DNA from: Flavobacterium denitrificans DSM 15936
GTDB taxonomy: Bacteria > Bacteroidota > Bacteroidia > Flavobacteriales > Flavobacteriaceae
Reading direction: 5' to 3'
Length of the DNA: 64,000 nt
Assembly (NCBI RefSeq): GCF_000425445.1
Contig: NZ_AUDL01000008.1
Location: 186,001 to 250,000 of the forward strand
Of this stretch, positions 1 to 9,069 are shown piece after piece. The position numbers and the translations under genes are program-made. Positions within the stretch are counted from its first letter, which is position 1, and each line of letters begins with the position of its first letter. The notes beneath the pieces are model-generated. The model was not told the origin of the DNA, made no database searches, and worked only from the letters and a program-made list of their open reading frames with translations.

Positions 1-685
1 TTCGTTCGTATGTTCCATTTTTGATGGAATGTTGCCAATTTACTCTCGAAAAATTAACTCTCCAGAATTTATCAATTGGAACCACTTTATCAAAATAAGA
101 TGTTTTATAAGATGCCCACGGAATTGCCATTTCTAAAACCCAGCCTTGATCTGTATCATTCGGATTGTTGATTGTTCCATTAATCTTCACCGCCGATTTT
201 AATCCCGGAATATCCCAGCCATTTGCCACAACAATATCTGACTCTCTGTAAGGCTTTGTCAAAAATAAATCCCATGCCGTGTTTAAAGCGTTTATTTCTA
301 ATTCGTAATAATTGTATGTATCATTATCTGGATCAATGAAAACTTCAAAATCATTATTATAAAAAATGATTGTATCACGCTGTTTCAAATTAGCCCAAAC
401 GTGAGGTTCTTCCATTTTTGCCAAAATATAGAAATTGGTTTCATCCCAAAGCATTTTGACTTTCGTTGCATATTTTGGTTTTATGCCATTTTCTATATCT
501 TCAAAAAGATCCGTCCAATCTGCTTTACTCCATGCAGCGTCAGTATCTTCTCCGTCAATTGCAATTGAAGTTGTTGTTTTGGATGCTACATACGTTTTAG
601 GCACAACTGTCTTTCTCGATTGTGAATGTGCTATAATCGAAAGAAATCCTAAAGCGATTGTTAAACATTTAAATTTTAAATTCAT
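1..685 (-). CDS. CBM9-like carbohydrate-binding secreted protein (3' end cut by window edge)
   Basis: Read on the minus strand from an ATG at 685, this frame stays open to the window edge (about 228 residues). It opens with a signal peptide (hydrophobic run ending in AHSQS), then a beta-rich domain with IAIDGEDTDAAWSKADW, YFEVFIDPDND-like acidic turns (FEVFIDPDNDTYNYYELEIN region) and WVLEMAIPW. This pattern is typical of the carbohydrate-binding family 9-like domain found beside Bacteroidota glycoside hydrolases. Seven bases separate its ATG from the GH130 stop, so the two are very likely cotranscribed. The likely role is binding glycan or glycoconjugate in the periplasm or at the surface. 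The C-terminus is outside the window, so a fused catalytic domain cannot be excluded. Confidence 0.8.
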   Translation of the reverse strand, partial: MNLKFKCLTIALGFLSIIAHSQSRKTVVPKTYVASKTTTSIAIDGEDTDAAWSKADWTDLFEDIENGIKPKYATKVKMLWDETNFYILAKMEEPHVWANLKQRDTIIFYNNDFEVFIDPDNDTYNYYELEINALNTAWDLFLTKPYRESDIVVANGWDIPGLKSAVKINGTINNPNDTDQGWVLEMAIPWASYKTSYFDKVVPIDKFWRVNFSRVNWQHSIKNGTYER

Positions 686-692
686 CGCTTTT

Positions 693-1658
693 TTATAAAC
701 TGTTATCTTTTGTAAACTGAACTACTTCGCTTAATTTTCCAAAAGCAATAGCCACCACAGTATCGGCTGCACCATAATAAACGGCTAATTTATCTTCTTC
801 AGTATCATGCAAAGCAGCGCATGGAAAAACAACATTTGGAACATCGCCTACCATTTCGTAAAGTTCTGCTGGCCCTAACAAATAAGGCTGTGTTCTGTAT
901 TTTACTTTATCTGGCGAATCGACTTCTAAAAGTGCCGATCCCATTGCATAACGGAAACCGTTGCACGTATTAATAACGCCATGATAAATCATCAACCAGC
1001 CTTCGTCAGTAAGAATTGGGATTGGTCCTGCACCCACTTTTGTACATTGCCAAGCACTGTCTTCAAAAGGAGTCGGTTTCATAACCAAACGGTGTTCTCC
1101 CCAATATTTCATATCCGGACTATAACTGATCCAGATATCTCCAAAAGGTGTGTGCCCATTATCACTCGGACGACTTAACATAGCATATTTTCCGTTGATT
1201 TTCTGTGGAAACAAAACTCCATTTCTGTTAAAAGGCAAATAAGCATTTTCGCATTGGAAAAATTCTTTAAAGTCAAAAGTATATCCAATTCCGATTGTTG
1301 GCCCGTTATAACCGTTGCACCACGTAATCCAATAGCGATCTTCGATAAAAACCACACGCGGATCGTATTTATAAGCAGACTCGATCATGTCTGTATTTCC
1401 GGCTTTCATTTCGATTGGTTCGTGGTTGATTTCCCAATCTATCCCGTTTTTACTAAAACCAGCAAAAATATTCATTTGAACTGCTTTGTTATCACATCTG
1501 AAAACACCCGCAAAACCATCTCCAAAAGGAACAACCGCGCTGTTAAAAACACTATTTGATGACGGAATGGCGTATCTTTCTATAATTGGATTGTTAGAAT
1601 ATCTCCACATTACATCGTTACTGTTTTCGGGTCTGTCTTGCCAAGGAATACTGCTCAT
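693..1658 (-). CDS. GH130 family mannoside phosphorylase (probable beta-1,4-mannosyl-GlcNAc type)
   Basis: 321 residues with no signal peptide, so cytoplasmic. It shows the five-bladed propeller features of GH130: [17 protein letters not shown] near residue 38, the YDPRV motif with Asp99 in the position of the family general acid, [19 protein letters not shown] in the middle, and the GAGPIP and YHGV stretches that help form the phosphate/sugar site. GH130 enzymes phosphorolyse beta-mannosides to mannose-1-phosphate. The sequence most resembles the group acting on Man-beta-1,4-GlcNAc, the N-glycan core disaccharide, and the GH92/GH125 genes nearby fit that substrate. The exact acceptor (GlcNAc, mannose or glucose) is inference. 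It lies between the symporter gene and the CBM9-like gene, all on the same strand. Confidence 0.88.
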   Translation of the reverse strand: MSSIPWQDRPENSNDVMWRYSNNPIIERYAIPSSNSVFNSAVVPFGDGFAGVFRCDNKAVQMNIFAGFSKNGIDWEINHEPIEMKAGNTDMIESAYKYDPRVVFIEDRYWITWCNGYNGPTIGIGYTFDFKEFFQCENAYLPFNRNGVLFPQKINGKYAMLSRPSDNGHTPFGDIWISYSPDMKYWGEHRLVMKPTPFEDSAWQCTKVGAGPIPILTDEGWLMIYHGVINTCNGFRYAMGSALLEVDSPDKVKYRTQPYLLGPAELYEMVGDVPNVVFPCAALHDTEEDKLAVYYGAADTVVAIAFGKLSEVVQFTKDNSL

Positions 1659-1770
1659 TTTTTCTAAATTTTTGCTTATTATTTTTAATTATTCAAACAT
1701 CAAAAAAGGCATTTTATTTCTTTAAGTGATGTTGAAATTGTTTCTTATTTTTCTTTTAATTGAAACACTT

Positions 1771-1882
1771 AGAAACATAGTTTTTAAAATTAAAAAAAAG
1801 GTTTCGGTCAGTCCAAAAGACAGCATGTGTGGAATCTTTCTTTTGTCATTTTTCTTTTCTAAAAATAAAAGCCTATGTTTCT
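1771..1882. repeat. inverted repeat AGAAACATAG / CTATGTTTCT
   Basis: A perfect 10-bp inverted repeat has arms at 1771-1780 and 1873-1882 in the gap between the symporter stop and the GH130 start. A variant with arms at 35549-35560 and 35630-35641 occurs in another intergenic gap, so this is a dispersed repeat family. The rest of this 242-base gap shows no convincing gene. Confidence 0.6.
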
Positions 1883-1900
1883 ATGTGGATCAAAATTTAT

Positions 1901-3778
1901 TTATTCTTCAATTTTTCGGACTTTATCCAACCACGTAAATTTCAGGATGGTAGTCGTAATCAGAAAGACAATTAATGCTATAATTGCTTTTGGATAATCT
2001 TTGATGATAAAGAAAATCGGAAGCAAAATCATGCTCGACTGCCATACAATCCCAATTGCACAATTCATCATGTCTCGACCAAAATCCTTGTTTTTTTCAA
2101 AAGTCGGATCTTCCGCTTTTAATACTTTATAAACCGGATTCCAGAATCCCCAAGGTCTTACGTTAGAATAAAACGATTTTAATACTTCCATTTCTGTTGG
2201 CTCACTTAAAAAAGTTCCTAAAACACAACCCAAAATCGAGAAGCCAAAAATTAACGGAAAGAGATAAATGGCTTGTACATGTGATAAGTTGTATAAAAAT
2301 GAACCTTCCGTTAAATTGGCTTGATTCTGGCCTAAAATAAATTGCAATGAAGCGATAATCAATCCGGCAAACATTCCCCAGAAATAACCCCATCCATTAA
2401 AACGCCACCAAATCCATTTTAAAAAATTGGCTGCGACATAACCTCCATAAAGTGCGCTGGTAATCCATAAAGTCAAGGAGTTGATTGAATCAGCAAAAAA
2501 GCCCATAAAAACTCCTAAACCCACCACCAAAAAAGAGGAAATTTGGCTCACTTTGATGTAATGTGCATTTGTTGCTACGGGTTTGAAATATTTTTTATAT
2601 ATATCGTTTACGATGTAAGCCGGCCCTGCATTTACAAAAGCTGAAAATCCAGACATAAACGCTGCTAATAATCCCGCCAGCAAAAGTCCTTTTATTCCAA
2701 CAGGAATATATAAATTAACCACTTTTGGCATTAGCAATTCCAAATCAGCTCCTGTCAAACCTGTGTTTGCATTTAACTCTGGCGCAAGATTTACCAATGC
2801 AATTACTACGATTCCAGTAATCAATAAATATCTTGGAATGAATAAAATCAAGTTGGTAAAACCACTCATATATGCCGCTTCTTTAACTGATTTTGTCGAA
2901 AGAATTCTTTGCAAATCATAACTTGGAGTTGGTCCGGCCACACTTGCGAAGAATCCTTTGAATAAAGTCATTCCGATGAAAGCGCCAAACATTTTGTATC
3001 CTTCAGAATCAATTAAATTATTGAATGTCTGAAATTTATCACTCCACTGGGTTTCAAACTGCCATCCGAAAAAAACATTTTTCCATTCTTCTGTAATTAC
3101 CGAATTGATTTGAATATCAGTATAATTTACAAAAGCATAACCTGCAATCAGCGTTCCTGCCGTAATCATAATTAAATATTGCACTACTTCGGTCGCTACT
3201 ACAGAAAACATGCCGCCTTTAACGGTATAAATTGTCGTTAAAAATATAATTAGTAATGCGTAAGAACGCTCTGAAGTCAAGAGTACTAAATCGCCATAAT
3301 GAAGCGTTAAATCCCAGGGAAGAATAATGGTTACAAATTTCCCGATTCCTTCAAAAAAGTAAGCAATAAAACCAATTGTAGAAATAATGGCAAAAATTGC
3401 TACGATAATATGAGAGGCTTTTCCGGCTCTGTCGCTTCCAAAACGGGTTAAAATCCATTCAGAACCCGTCATTACTTTGGATTTTCTGATCCAAACGGCG
3501 AGAAACATCATCACGAAAATCTGGTTCCAAATGGGCCAAAGCCACATAAACATAAAACTTTTGACACCGTATAAAAACAAAACTCCAATCATCCATGAAG
3601 TTCCTGAAACGTCAAACATTCCGGAGCCGTTACTTAATCCTAAAAAATACCATTTGATTGTTTTTCCGCCGAGAAAATAATCATCTAAGCCTTTTGATGC
3701 TTTTCTTGAAATCCAAATTCCTATTCCTACAGAAAGCACGATGTAGGCAATGATGATCGCTATGTCAATGATATTCAT
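1901..3778 (-). CDS. sodium:solute symporter (SSS family), probable mannoside importer
   Basis: 625 residues, almost entirely transmembrane helices (about 13-14). The protein starts MNIIDIAIIIAYIVLSVGIG and continues with YFLGGKTIKWYFLGLSNGSG, the N-terminal SSS signature, then GPTPSYDLQRIL and FMSGFSAFVNAGPAYIVNDIY, typical of the sugar branch of the family. SSS proteins couple inward sodium flow to import of sugars or other small solutes across the inner membrane. It lies upstream of the GH130 gene on the same strand, so import of the phosphorylase substrate (for example Man-beta-1,4-GlcNAc) is the natural proposal. Substrate is inference. The cluster has no SusC/SusD pair. Confidence 0.9.
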   Translation of the reverse strand: MNIIDIAIIIAYIVLSVGIGIWISRKASKGLDDYFLGGKTIKWYFLGLSNGSGMFDVSGTSWMIGVLFLYGVKSFMFMWLWPIWNQIFVMMFLAVWIRKSKVMTGSEWILTRFGSDRAGKASHIIVAIFAIISTIGFIAYFFEGIGKFVTIILPWDLTLHYGDLVLLTSERSYALLIIFLTTIYTVKGGMFSVVATEVVQYLIMITAGTLIAGYAFVNYTDIQINSVITEEWKNVFFGWQFETQWSDKFQTFNNLIDSEGYKMFGAFIGMTLFKGFFASVAGPTPSYDLQRILSTKSVKEAAYMSGFTNLILFIPRYLLITGIVVIALVNLAPELNANTGLTGADLELLMPKVVNLYIPVGIKGLLLAGLLAAFMSGFSAFVNAGPAYIVNDIYKKYFKPVATNAHYIKVSQISSFLVVGLGVFMGFFADSINSLTLWITSALYGGYVAANFLKWIWWRFNGWGYFWGMFAGLIIASLQFILGQNQANLTEGSFLYNLSHVQAIYLFPLIFGFSILGCVLGTFLSEPTEMEVLKSFYSNVRPWGFWNPVYKVLKAEDPTFEKNKDFGRDMMNCAIGIVWQSSMILLPIFFIIKDYPKAIIALIVFLITTTILKFTWLDKVRKIEE

Positions 3779-4165
3779 TAAATTTTATGGTATTAGCTGG
3801 TTAGTTGATTTTGGTTGGGGCATTCGAAACGACCATTCATAATGGCCGATTTTCATCATTTCTTATTCAAGAAATGCAGAAAAAGAAAAAGATTTAGAAG
3901 AAAGTAATTCTACATTGATTTTAGAATTCTCAAGAAAAACCTGTTGATGATGCGGTATTGACTTTTGGTAAGCATAATGATATTTTATTAAGACTTTATT
4001 ATTGTTTATAATAAATTAGCGTTGACAAAAACTAGTTAACTATTATTTTTATCTAATAATTTAACTTTAAATTTATACAAAATTGATTTTTGCTTAAAGT
4101 AATTTAGACAAACGACATCTAAACGAAGACAAACATCAAAAAAAGTTACAAAACGTAGTATTATT
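3779..4165. promoter_or_regulatory. divergent intergenic region, symporter / sensor kinase
   Basis: 387 bases between the symporter start (minus) and the histidine kinase start (plus), so it must hold promoters in both directions. A short imperfect palindrome, CCATT-CAT-AATGG, lies near 3831-3846. I see no open frame with coding character and cannot assign transcription starts with confidence. Confidence 0.5.
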
Positions 4166-5224
4166 ATGAATTTCAGTTCGAGCAGATTTTATTCGATTCC
4201 CTTGCGCTACCATGTGTTTTTCTGGTTGACGTACTTTTTATTCAATACTTTCCGCTGGGGAATTTATTTTAACGATTACGTCTATTCATTCAAAAGTAAT
4301 TTATTAGGATTTCCTATTCACATGACTTTATGTTATCTGAATATTTTGCTTTTTATGCCGTATTTGGTTTATCGTAAAAAATACCTTTTATACATACTCG
4401 CCGTTTTGACATCTATATTTTTAATGGTTGTTCTAAAATTCAATCTTACTTACTTGCTGATTAATCATGATGTTTGGCCCGAAGGCCCTACCAAAATTGA
4501 CAAACTGACGCTTACTTACACGATCGACATGATGATTGGGGAACTTTACGTAATTACTTTTGTGACAGCGATTAAGATTACATTGGATTTTATGAAAGAA
4601 CAAAAAAGAGTTGTCGATCTGGAAAAATCACAATTAGAAACCGAATTGCTTTTTCTGAAATCTCAAATTTCGCCTCATTTTCTTTTTAATACGCTGAACA
4701 ACATCTATTCCTTAGCCGTTGAGAAATCAAACAAAACCCCAAGAATAGTCACAAAACTTTCTGAACTAATGCGTTACATGCTATATGAAACAAAAAACAG
4801 AAGGCAGAGTTTGGAAAGTGAGATTATTTGCATTCAAAATTATCTTGATTTGGAACGTATTCGAAATGACGACCGACTGGAAATCAATATGTCCATTTCG
4901 GGCGATATTCATGATAAAGAAATAGCACCAATTATCCTTTTGACTTTTATTGAAAATGCTTTTAAACACGGTGTAAACAAAAACACAGGAAAAGTAGTGA
5001 TTGATATTGATTTTAAAATAAAGGGAGATTTTCTGCATTTTAGTGCTTCAAATCCACAACCAGAAGTTACGCTTCATGAAGACAATTTCAACATTGCTAG
5101 TGGCATCGGAATTGAAAATGTAAAGAAAAGACTGGAATTAGGTTACAATAAAAACGAGTATAATCTTTCTTTTAAAAAGAAAAAGAATATTTTTGTTGTA
5201 AAGCTTAAAATTAAAGTCACTTAG
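4166..5224 (+). CDS. LytS-type sensor histidine kinase
   Basis: 352 residues. The N-terminal half holds about four membrane helices (roughly 15-35, 48-67, 73-93, 117-140), followed by a short coiled linker. The kinase core is of the LytS/His_kinase type: FLKSQISPHFLFNTLNNIYS, with His171 as the predicted phosphorylation site, and the N-box region LLTFIENAFKHGVNKN plus SGIGIENVKKRLEL for ATP binding. The next gene, 66 bases downstream, is a LytTR response regulator, so the two form a two-component pair. Position inside the mannoside cluster, divergent from the symporter, suggests but does not prove control of that transporter. Confidence 0.92.
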   Translation: MNFSSSRFYSIPLRYHVFFWLTYFLFNTFRWGIYFNDYVYSFKSNLLGFPIHMTLCYLNILLFMPYLVYRKKYLLYILAVLTSIFLMVVLKFNLTYLLINHDVWPEGPTKIDKLTLTYTIDMMIGELYVITFVTAIKITLDFMKEQKRVVDLEKSQLETELLFLKSQISPHFLFNTLNNIYSLAVEKSNKTPRIVTKLSELMRYMLYETKNRRQSLESEIICIQNYLDLERIRNDDRLEINMSISGDIHDKEIAPIILLTFIENAFKHGVNKNTGKVVIDIDFKIKGDFLHFSASNPQPEVTLHEDNFNIASGIGIENVKKRLELGYNKNEYNLSFKKKKNIFVVKLKIKVT

Positions 5225-5290
5225 CACGACTTTTGCTGTGTAAAAACAGTACCTGCTAAATTATTTTGCGCAAAAAATAATAATAAAAAA

Positions 5291-6004
5291 ATGAAAGTAA
5301 ATTGTTTGATTATTGATGATGAGCCTTTGGCAATCAATGTTATTAAAAATTATTTGGAACCCCTTGAAGATTTTGAGGTTCTAAATACTTTTAGCAACCC
5401 GATTGAAGGCTTGAATTTTTTAAAAAACAATAAAGTCGATGTCATTTTTTTAGATATCAATATGCCCGTTTTGGATGGTATCAATTTTATAAAAAGTCTT
5501 GAAAATCCGCCGTTAGTAATCATTACCAGCGCTTATAGCCAATTTGCTATCGAAACTTATGAACTTGATGTAGTAGATTTTTTAGTAAAACCAATTGAAT
5601 TCCCAAGACTTATGAAAGCCTTAAACAAGGTGAGCAAACGTCTTGAAACTATAAACAATATTACACCTGAAAATACCGCAGACCATCCTTTCATCTTTGT
5701 CAAAATTGACAAAAAGAGAATGAAAAAGATTTTCCTGAATGAAATTTTGGTGATCGAAAGTCTAAAAGATTATTTAAAAATCAGTACACTCACCAACAAA
5801 TACATAATACACAGCACTTTATCTGACTTTACCGATTTATTGCCGGAGCGAAATTTTTTAAGAATCCATCGCTCTTTTACAGTTGCGATAGACAAAATTG
5901 ATGCCGTTGAAGGAAACAGCATCGAAATTGAAGGCCTTAGATACGTTATTGGAAGATCGTATATGGAACATGTGAAGCAAAGAATTTTAAATTCTTCTAC
6001 ATAA
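5291..6004 (+). CDS. LytTR-family response regulator
   Basis: 237 residues. The receiver domain (about 1-120) has the acidic pocket IIDDEP and the phospho-acceptor Asp55 in VIFLDINMPVLDG, then the conserved Lys in LVKPIEF. The C-terminal part (about 135-235) is a LytTR DNA-binding domain: FVKIDKKRMKKI, ILVIESLKDYLKIST and RIHRSFTVAIDKID. It is the cognate partner of the LytS-type kinase immediately upstream. LytTR regulators bind direct repeats; no such repeat pair was clear to me in the adjacent intergenic region. Confidence 0.93.
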   Translation: MKVNCLIIDDEPLAINVIKNYLEPLEDFEVLNTFSNPIEGLNFLKNNKVDVIFLDINMPVLDGINFIKSLENPPLVIITSAYSQFAIETYELDVVDFLVKPIEFPRLMKALNKVSKRLETINNITPENTADHPFIFVKIDKKRMKKIFLNEILVIESLKDYLKISTLTNKYIIHSTLSDFTDLLPERNFLRIHRSFTVAIDKIDAVEGNSIEIEGLRYVIGRSYMEHVKQRILNSST

Positions 6005-6012
6005 ATAAAAGC

Positions 6013-6345
6013 TTATAATTCAAGAATTTCAATTTTGGCACCTTCTAAATCAGCAGTAATATACAGCTGACAAGATAAACGTATATTTTCCTGATCAAAG
6101 CCTAATTTCGATAAAGTTTCAGGTTCATTACGGTCTTTTTTTTGCGAATTCCCTGTAATATCATCTGCTTTTACTACGCAAGTTGCGCATCTGCCCACAC
6201 CTCCACATTGGCCAAACTCATCCAAAAAAAGTTTATCTTTCAGTAAAAACATTAAATTAGGATATTCGCCAACAAAAGTTTCGATAGTTCGAATTGTACC
6301 ATTTTCCATTACAGTAAAACTGATTTTCTTTCGCTCCGTAATCAT
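6013..6345 (-). CDS. plant-type [2Fe-2S] ferredoxin
   Basis: 110 residues with the Cx5CxxC...C arrangement of plant-type ferredoxins: Cys47, Cys53 and Cys56 in FGQCGGVGRCATC, and Cys92 in RLSCQLY. It should carry electrons through a [2Fe-2S] cluster in the cytoplasm; the redox partner is unknown. It overlaps the upstream DUF488 gene by 4 bases (ATG at 6345 within its stop region), so the two are translationally coupled. Convergent with the LytTR regulator, with only 8 bases between the stops. Confidence 0.9.
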   Translation of the reverse strand: MITERKKISFTVMENGTIRTIETFVGEYPNLMFLLKDKLFLDEFGQCGGVGRCATCVVKADDITGNSQKKDRNEPETLSKLGFDQENIRLSCQLYITADLEGAKIEILEL

Positions 6346-6695
6346 TTTCCTTTTTCTAAAAAACTTTTCAAAATTACAGCATGATTGATAACCGGATCCT
6401 TTGCTGCATATAACAAAGTTAAAGATTTCTCTTTTGCAATATTCTTCAAACGCGTTACTTCTTCAGTTTTAGTTTTTAATTCTTCCAGATATCGTTTCGA
6501 AAATTCCTTGTAGCGTTCTTCCTTATGAGCAAACCATTTGCGCAATTCTGGCGAAGGCGTTATTTCTTGATCCCATTCGTCAAAATGCAAATCTTCTTTT
6601 TTCATGCCACGCGGCCACAAGCGATCAACTAATATTCGATATGTTTCGTCTTTTGTCTTGGCGTCGTAAACTCTTTTTAAAATTATATCTTTCAT
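6342..6695 (-). CDS. DUF488 family protein
   Basis: 117 residues matching the short DUF488 family: ILKRVYDAKTKDETYRILVD, then RLWPRGMKKEDL and the WDQEITPSPELRKWFAHKEE stretch, ending in a Rossmann-like segment LTLLYAAKDPVINHAVIL. Function is not established for the family. The gene overlaps the downstream ferredoxin by 4 bases, suggesting an operon of two. Nothing links it to mannoside metabolism except position. Confidence 0.85.
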   Translation of the reverse strand: MKDIILKRVYDAKTKDETYRILVDRLWPRGMKKEDLHFDEWDQEITPSPELRKWFAHKEERYKEFSKRYLEELKTKTEEVTRLKNIAKEKSLTLLYAAKDPVINHAVILKSFLEKGK

Positions 6696-6825
6696 TTTCT
6701 ACTCTCAAAATTCACAAACAGGATCGAATCTGGAAAAATTCAGAATACGATTCTAGTTTCATAAAGATACAAATAGAATATTTCTCTTAAAAGAAATCGA
6801 CGCTATGCATTTGCAAAAGAGCATA

Positions 6826-7770
6826 TTAAAAATTTGGCAATTCATGTTTAATGCGTTCCCAAAAAACGTCGTTGTACAAATAACTTGATCCGAGAATACT
6901 CGTTTCTTCCGTTTCATCAATAATAGAAATGGCAAGATCAATATCTCTGTTTTTAAAATTTTCTTCTAATTTGGATAAAAACAGCTTGTATGATTTAGCA
7001 ATATTGCCACCAATCACTAATAAATCGGCATCAAAATTTATAATATACGGCGATAAGAACTCGGACAAATTATCTGCAAAACTGTCAAAAATTTTAGCTG
7101 TAGAATGGTTTTCCAAACCTGCAATTTCCTTAACGCCATCTTTTGCGGTTATACCAGAAGCATTTTCGTATTCTTTTAAAAACCATCGAGTCGAAAAGTA
7201 ATTATCTGCAATATCATCTTCAAATGGTTTGTCCCATAAACAGCCATTGTCAGGAACATTCAAACCTTGCGTCAAAGGCAATTTATCATCTAAAAAAGTA
7301 GCACCAAAACCAGTTCCTAAAGTTATCGCAATTACTTTTTCATGGTCTGAACCTGCTATTTGCTTTAAAGTACTTCCAACTCCAAAACAACTTGCGTCAT
7401 TTAAGAATCTAAAACTTACATTTTTGTTTTTGATGTATTTTAAAAGTTCGTCAGAAACCGAAACATTAAATAAAGCTTCAAATTTATTATTGCCTTTGAA
7501 CATTGCAACACCAGATTCATATTCAAAAGGGCCAGGCATTGAGAAAGAGATTCCAATCATTTCATTTTCTGAAATCAATTCATTTTTCTCAATAACCCCA
7601 ATAGTTTGATTAATTGCCTCTGCCCATTTCTCAAAAATTGTTTCTTTTGATGCCATACAATCGACAGCAGAGCAAAAATAAGTGTCGGGCATTATTTTAA
7701 AACTTTCGCTATCAACTGCCGCACTGCTTACGTGGCTACCTCCAACGTCCACGCCTATAATTATTGCCAT
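6826..7770 (-). CDS. ROK family sugar kinase-like protein (paralogue 1)
   Basis: 314 residues, cytoplasmic. It has the ROK/actin-like ATPase phosphate motif GVDVGGSHV (Asp8), the catalytic Asp125 in FLNDASCFGVG, and a second phosphate loop VIAITLGTGFGATF. ROK kinases phosphorylate free hexoses or hexosamines. The cysteine-rich zinc motif (CxCGxxGCxE) usual in ROK proteins is absent; the equivalent segment reads VPDNGCLWDKPFEDDIADNY. A second gene of the same subtype follows at 8032-9015 on the same strand. Given the mannosidases nearby, mannose or GlcNAc kinase activity is a reasonable guess but is not shown by the sequence. Confidence 0.85.
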   Translation of the reverse strand: MAIIIGVDVGGSHVSSAAVDSESFKIMPDTYFCSAVDCMASKETIFEKWAEAINQTIGVIEKNELISENEMIGISFSMPGPFEYESGVAMFKGNNKFEALFNVSVSDELLKYIKNKNVSFRFLNDASCFGVGSTLKQIAGSDHEKVIAITLGTGFGATFLDDKLPLTQGLNVPDNGCLWDKPFEDDIADNYFSTRWFLKEYENASGITAKDGVKEIAGLENHSTAKIFDSFADNLSEFLSPYIINFDADLLVIGGNIAKSYKLFLSKLEENFKNRDIDLAISIIDETEETSILGSSYLYNDVFWERIKHELPNF

Positions 7771-7969
7771 TTTTGTTCATTTTAATTGTTTAACCGAAAC
7801 CGACACTTTGTGCTCCTAACACAATGTAATTAAAGCATTTCCACATGAACTTTTTATTACTAAGCATCATTTCAAACTTAAACAGAAAGATTCTTATCTA
7901 ACAATGATATATTGTCAAATGGCGGTACTAAATAATATGCTTTTCAATGACTTTTAGTTTTGGAAAAAC

Positions 7970-8012
7970 AAAAAACACCATTCTGCATTAGAAATACAAA
8001 ATGGTGTTTTTT
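7970..8012 (-). terminator. hairpin terminator after the ROK kinase gene
   Basis: A 13-bp perfect stem (arms 7970-7982 and 8000-8012, core ACACCATT / AATGGTGT) with an A-run before and a T-run after it. It is 20 bases past the stop of the kinase at 8032-9015. The symmetric A and T runs would let it work in either direction. The remainder of the 7771-8031 gap holds the promoter of the 6826-7770 gene and no gene I can see. Confidence 0.75.
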
Positions 8013-8031
8013 TATATGAATTAAAGTCTAA

Positions 8032-9015
8032 TTACATTTTATAAAGCATACTTGCTGCTCCCAAAAGAGCCGCTCCTTCATTATCTGTAGAAATAACGAC
8101 ACTAACTTCTAGACCGTTTTCTTTAATTTTTTGATTAAAGGCGGAAAGAAAGAATTCACTTCCATTTGCAATTTTTCCTCCAATGATAAAATGATTTGCA
8201 CCGAATTTAGTGAGCCAAGGAATTACAACCTCTGCCAAGTCCTCCCCCATTTGTTCAAAAACTTTTATGGCAATTTCATCTCCAGCAAGTGCCAGGTTAT
8301 AAAGTTCTAAACCATTTTTCAACGTTTTTCCTGTAAAAGTTTTATAACCTCCCAAAAGTCCGCGCGCCGAAACATAATCTTCTGCAATACCGTCTTTGAA
8401 AGGTAAATTATAAATTTCTCCGTCAGTAGGAACTAATTCTCCTGTTGAAACCGAAACGCCTTTATCAATGAAACAAGCACCAAGTCCAGTACCAAGCGTC
8501 ACTGCCATAACCTTTTTAGAAAGATTTGCGGCATCTTTAAAAACTTCGCCTTTTCCAAAGCAAACGGCATCATTTTCAAAAAGAATTGGAAAATCACTAG
8601 ACAAATTAAGCGTTCCCTGAAACAAATAACGAACATTCAAACCATAAAAATGCTCATATTTAGATTGATCTTTTATCCAGCAAAATCCATTAGCATAATC
8701 AAACGGACCAGGCATGCACACGGCAAGTCCTTTTACTTGTTCTACTTTTGAGTTTTCAATTGAAATGCGAATCACTTTTTCCCAAATAGTCATAACCTGA
8801 TCGACTGGCAAATTAGAATCAAAAGATTCTTTATGTACCGAAAAGTCAATCATTTTCATATTCGCAATATCAATAATTGCAGCGGTAATATGTGTTCCTC
8901 CAATGTCGACTCCAACGGCATATTCTTTATTCATTTTTTCACTTTTATCTATTTTCTTAAAATCTGGCTTTAGCTCAATAATATTCATTTCATTCATAAA
9001 CTTTTCCAATAGCAT
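8032..9015 (-). CDS. ROK family sugar kinase-like protein (paralogue 2)
   Basis: 327 residues from the longest start; a second Met at residue 28 (8934), directly before NKEYAVGVDIGGTH, is an equally likely start because the family normally begins a few residues before this phosphate motif. Catalytic Asp149 lies in LFENDAVCFGKGE, and KVMAVTLGTGLGACF is the second phosphate loop. As in its neighbour, the zinc-binding cysteine motif is missing; the same place reads VPTDGEIYNLPFKDGIAEDY. The two kinases share this DGIAE/DDIAD segment, so they are paralogues of one subtype. Downstream of GH125 with a 54-base gap, so it probably belongs to the mannosidase operon. Confidence 0.87.
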   Translation of the reverse strand: MLLEKFMNEMNIIELKPDFKKIDKSEKMNKEYAVGVDIGGTHITAAIIDIANMKMIDFSVHKESFDSNLPVDQVMTIWEKVIRISIENSKVEQVKGLAVCMPGPFDYANGFCWIKDQSKYEHFYGLNVRYLFQGTLNLSSDFPILFENDAVCFGKGEVFKDAANLSKKVMAVTLGTGLGACFIDKGVSVSTGELVPTDGEIYNLPFKDGIAEDYVSARGLLGGYKTFTGKTLKNGLELYNLALAGDEIAIKVFEQMGEDLAEVVIPWLTKFGANHFIIGGKIANGSEFFLSAFNQKIKENGLEVSVVISTDNEGAALLGAASMLYKM

Positions 9016-9069
9016 TTTGAAACTATAACTAATTTACCCTCTTAACTTCGTTTCTAATTTTTGAGGATT

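Noticed and set aside
1726..1938. 70-residue plus-strand ORF between the symporter and GH130 genes
   Set aside because: Hydrophobic low-complexity translation of AT-rich DNA; overlaps the symporter end and contains the repeat arms. No sign of a real gene.
3831..3846. CCATT-CAT-AATGG palindrome as a riboswitch or operator
   Set aside because: Too short and AT-rich to claim; no second copy seen at related promoters.
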